From: Rhexocercosporidium sp. MPI-PUGE-AT-0058
Lineage: Eukaryota; Ascomycota; Leotiomycetes; Helotiales
Direction: 5' to 3'
NCBI GenBank assembly: GCA_020746875.1
Contig: JAGTJL010000016.1
Location: 434,001 to 498,000 of the forward strand
Length of the DNA stretch: 64,000 nucleotides
Shown here: one piece after another, positions 60,579 through 64,000 of the stretch
Layout of the letters: every line of letters starts with the position of its first letter
How positions within the stretch are numbered: position 1 is the stretch's first letter
Notes under the pieces: generated by a model
Told to the model about the DNA's origin: nothing
What the model saw: the letters and a program-made list of their open reading frames with translations, nothing else
Database searches by the model: none
Position numbers and translations under genes: made by a program

Positions 60579-62739
60579 TCAAAAGCCCGGAAACGCCTTT
60601 GCCAGGTTCTGGCGCCCTGCATGACATATTAGTCACATGTAAGAAAATCATACTGCAGACAACTTACACTTCGATCCATGTCCCTGACTGACCAAATCCG
60701 GATCTCGTATTGGAACCTGCCCAGCTTGCAGCTCTCGAATCCTCAACTCAACCAGATCTTGTCTCGAGAGTTCGGGACTCAGTCCCTCGACATTCTGACC
60801 ACGACCAGTCCCAGGATGAGCAACAAATACAGGCTGCGGCTGCAGAGGTAAAGGCTGTATCTCTCGCGTGACGGACGGCGAGTTCAACAGGGCCCTTCGG
60901 AAGTTTGCTTTTAAATCCCGAATCCGCCGACGGGCGCCGTAGGCCTCGACATCGACAGTCTCAATCTGCACAGGCACTCGTGACCGGATTCTGCGAAGAT
61001 TGCGTTCTCTTCGAACCATGGCGTTGGTGATTTTGGTAGGGCAAGAACCGAGTGGTAATGCACTCTTTTTACACATCGGACACAAGGAGCTGTTGTTGGC
61101 AAGGAAGGTGTCAATGCATTCTGGATGGAAGATGTGTCCGCAAGGAAGTTCTCGAATCTCTGAGATCCCGGATTCGAAATCTTCAAGACAGATGGCGCAG
61201 GTGGGTTGAATATACGGGAGAAATTTATGTACGAATGTGGTCTGCGGTATGGAAATCTTGTCGTCAATAGGAACGAGTTCTGTCACAGGCAACTCTTTGG
61301 AGCACATCGTATCGTAAATATGAGAGTCCGATCCGGGGACGACAGTGGAAGCCCCGCTAAAGTCATCTTGGTAGTCGATGGTAGCGAAATGCTCTTTCTG
61401 TTTCGGAGATGCTGGCAGGGACTTCTCATCCTCGGAAACGTAGATGAATAGTGGTAAGCGATCGATATCGGATTGAGGAACTCGAAGTCGTTTGATTCCG
61501 AGTGCTTCGAGATCTACTTCGCCGTTGGCCACTCGTCGACGTAGAGACTTCCGTCGTGACCTTTGAACGTAATGCATTAAACCAGATATTCCTCCGAGAC
61601 AAATGACCAGAACAGCAACGACAACCAGGAAGTATACCCAAAGAGTAGGTAGGACGGTTTGAGTGCTCAGGCCTATTTGGGTGTACAGCCTGACATAATC
61701 TCTGATATCGACATCAGGGAGTTCTGTGAGTTCATGACCGTAGGGTACGTCAGTCATGTTTCCAGAATAAAGACTCAGTTGATACATCAACGATGATCCG
61801 AGGGCTCCCGGGAGGGCATATACTGGAAATGGGTGATGGGTCCTCCACGCCCCTCCATCTTGAAGATCCCATGCGTCCGAGTTGGAATCTGGAGTCGTTG
61901 TATCGTTCCCAGGTTGGTAGAATATCAAGGCTCGCACTGGAGCCATCCGAGCTGCCGCCATATATGAAAAGGTACACTCGGCATTGATCCATGGAGCGAG
62001 TGCTACGAGGGTGAAATCGGTCTGCGGGAGGTTTGCTGTACGGGTGACGTTGGACGGGACGTATTGTTTCGAGATGTTGTAGCACGCATCGTCGGTATTG
62101 AGGTCGGGCACGTAAAGGAAGCCACTGATTGTTCCGTCCTGATTCGCATTGCGCGTCGAGAGGGTTTGGAGGTTGGAGTCGGCGAACTGGGTGAAGGAGA
62201 CATTTGGCTTCACGATAGCATCAGCATCAACATCGTTCTAGGCTCCCAGTCCGATGGATGCAAGCAGGAAGGACAAAGGACAGTCATTCAGTTACATACC
62301 AGTAGTTGTGCCACGGCAGTATCTGCATTGAGATTCGTGTCACTCCATTCGTCGTTGGGAAACAATAAACTGGTCAACAGTCAGCATTTGATGGGATGCT
62401 TGGCTTGCGTTCTCCTGTCTGTCTCGGTGGTGGTCGTCGCCGGTCGCAAGCTGAAGAGATTTCCACCGGGACGCCGGTACAGAGATGACGATGGGTGGAT
62501 GGACTCGCACAGGTCGAGCGAAGAAGAACAGAGCAGACTTACACAAAAGTCTCGATATCTTCTATGGCTATCATAGGGACAGAGTCAGCGGGATGTTTGT
62601 GAGAGCGTGAGTACGGATGATGAAGCCAAGAGAATACCAAGAGTGCCAATACTGGTGCCAATGCCAACGCCCAGCCAGTGTTTTGCCAAGGAGATTGAGG
62701 ATGGATCACGGGCGGGAGAGTCGGGGGGGACATACACAT
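60579..62739 (-). CDS. Membrane-anchored RING-H2 E3 ubiquitin ligase, 624 aa, four exons
   Basis: Exons in + coordinates, 5' end last: 60579-60616, 60668-62237, 62300-62369, 62543-62739, totalling 625 codons with the stop; phases agree at each junction. Exon 1 gives a hydrophobic signal or anchor (GWALALAPVLALLVFSWL). A lumenal part with several N-x-S/T sites and a PA-like fold region (ALAPWINAECTFSYM) follows, then one membrane helix at ~287-313 (WVYFLVVVAVLVICLGGISG) and a cytosolic RING-H2 at ~436-480 (CAICLEDF ... CGHIFHPECIDTFL ... CPMCKK, all eight ligands present). The tiny last exon encodes WRQNLAKAFPGF, which replaces a premature end in the unspliced frame. The layout resembles PA-TM-RING ligases that sort or ubiquitinate membrane proteins in the endomembrane system. 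The 173-bp first intron and exact start are the least certain parts. Confidence 0.8.
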
Positions 62740-64000
62740 CTTGGAACAACGACACCGGTCACGAATGGGAGGCCTTCCTGCTGTTCAACAGGCAGGCTGT
62801 AGCCCCTCGGAATAGAGACGTCCGTACACGCACACACAATCCGATGTGGACATGTGTATCACTGGGTGTTTTGACGATGGAAACCACGCAGCTGGGAGTA
62901 GTTCAGTCCAGTCCCTTCGGTCGAGTTGGTGGTTTTGCCAAGAGAAATTGAAGATTGCCCAGACGGCGGGCGGCCAAGAGCCAAGAGCCAAGAAAAGGGA
63001 GGGAGGTGGATGGGGAGAGACACAAGCTTTGTGGACAGGTGATGTGCGTTGTTTTGCTTACGAGGGCGGCCGGCCCCCCTTGACCCCCTGAGTCCTGAGT
63101 GGAGGATGAGTTGAGGATGATTGGAGGATGATTGGATGATGATTGGAGGATGATTGGGTGATGATTGGATGATGATTGGATGATTGGATGATTGGATGAT
63201 TGGAGTGGCGGCGAGTCGTGGCCCACGCTAGGAACAGAAACTGAGACTTGGGCTGAATCAGAATCCTGGCGGTGCGATTTGAGTTGAGGGAGGGTATTTG
63301 AGGGCCGACAATTGAAACGCCTATCTATGAACGCTGCAGCGTGGAAAAACACGATTGCTACCACTGCTTCAAATTCTCGACTGTGAATATTCAGCAAAGG
63401 ATATCCCCCTTCATCATCTCGCTATAGAAGAAGAGTGCAGACCCTTTTCCCCAAACCAGCCTTGACTACGTGATACTAGTATAGTGTGATGCCTCCGCCG
63501 CTGCCGCTCGGCTGCGGGACCCGACTTCCGAAGAAAAACGATCAAAACTTTACTTGTGATGTAGAACCACTAAGTTAAAGCATATTCCCATCCGCGGCGT
63601 GAGAACGAGGGATTTGAAACCCAATACGAGGTGCACTTGAACTACCAACTAGTTTGCCTGGATGAAGACCTTCTCTCGGTGGAATCTCATCAGTATCTCT
63701 CTGCCACTTGGAAATGGACGAGAAAGAGGAGCTGGGTAGAGGTAGAGATACCAATGGAGGAGAGAGCCAACCTTTGCGAACAGATCCGAAAGAGGGAATC
63801 CTAGCGCTGTCCCCCCAAGCGAGAGTTGAGCAGATTTGCAGGCGACATGCCTTGCCTTGCTCCCTGTTACTTCTCGTTTGATTGGAGTTGATTCGATTCA
63901 TGCGCAGTGCAGAGGAGTTGAAGGGGAGGTGGAGGTGGATATCAAAGCAAGGAATGGCACTAGTGAACTCTCGCCTAGCTTCTCCTATTGACTGTTGACT
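62740..64000. other. Upstream region of the RING gene; no further gene supported
   Basis: Several minus-strand frames of 60-164 codons occur (62903-63397 and 63575-63901 among them), but they are low-complexity, repeat-derived or lack any domain character. The region has normal base composition and contains a minisatellite. It may include the promoter of a divergent gene beyond the window edge. Confidence 0.4.
63105..63208 (+). repeat. Minisatellite of GATGATTGGA units
   Basis: Irregular tandem array of GATGATTGGA and GGATGATTGGATGAT variants, interrupted by short changes. It lies ~370-470 bases upstream of the predicted RING start codon. Confidence 0.8.

Noticed and set aside
62903..63397. 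164-codon minus-strand ORF
   Set aside because: Largely a translation of the minisatellite (repeated SSNHHPII-type units).
63575..63660. tRNA-like stretch around a GGGATTTGAAACCC segment
   Set aside because: Only a T-arm-like hairpin; no matching D-arm, anticodon arm or acceptor stem.

Overview
The window comes from a filamentous ascomycete (Pezizomycotina; Leotiomycetes is my best guess, from the overall look of the genes only). Introns are 47 to 90 bp with GT..AG ends and TACTAAC-like branch sites. There is a single-chain fungal urease, and fungal HET, NB-ARC-TPR and caspase-like genes. The middle is a very AT-rich block with the mark of repeat-induced point mutation (RIP): CpA/TpG is strongly depleted, CpG is retained, and Gln and Trp codons have become TAG/TAA.

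Layout. 1-2886: a small intact two-exon gene, then a chimeric relic of an NB-ARC/TPR gene end joined to an amidohydrolase end. 2887-56021: one nested transposon complex flanked by TA. Its outermost layer is an element with ~0.4 kb terminal inverted repeats (TIRs), about 4.7 kb long once later insertions are removed, carrying an intact aminoglycoside-phosphotransferase-like gene (3950-4834). A Fot1/pogo transposon (7184-47007; about 1.8 kb without insertions) sits in its right arm. Inside the Fot1 lies a Gypsy LTR retrotransposon (8680-46424), and inside that a second Gypsy copy in opposite orientation (13171-25748) and two Ty1-copia elements (27616-33782 on +, 39459-45613 on -). A 237-bp MITE (46720-46956) sits near the Fot1 right end. 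Next to it, an 8.6-kb element (47289-55922) with the same TIR family as the outermost element and the MITE carries a RIP-killed HET-NB-ARC-TPR gene, a broken HET gene, and a largely open caspase-like gene ending in two CCHC zinc knuckles.

56024-64000 is ordinary gene-bearing sequence on the minus strand: a possible 65-residue Cys-rich protein, a complete six-exon urease (851 codons), and a four-exon membrane RING-H2 E3 ligase (624 codons), followed by upstream sequence with a short minisatellite.

The most striking observation is that a MITE, a ~4.7-kb element and an 8.6-kb element share one set of termini, TA target sites and (for the two large ones) ~0.4-kb subterminal repeats. The large ones contain host-type genes and no transposase. 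This looks like a family of non-autonomous elements carrying passenger genes for kinase and NLR/HET/caspase-type (allorecognition and cell-death) proteins.
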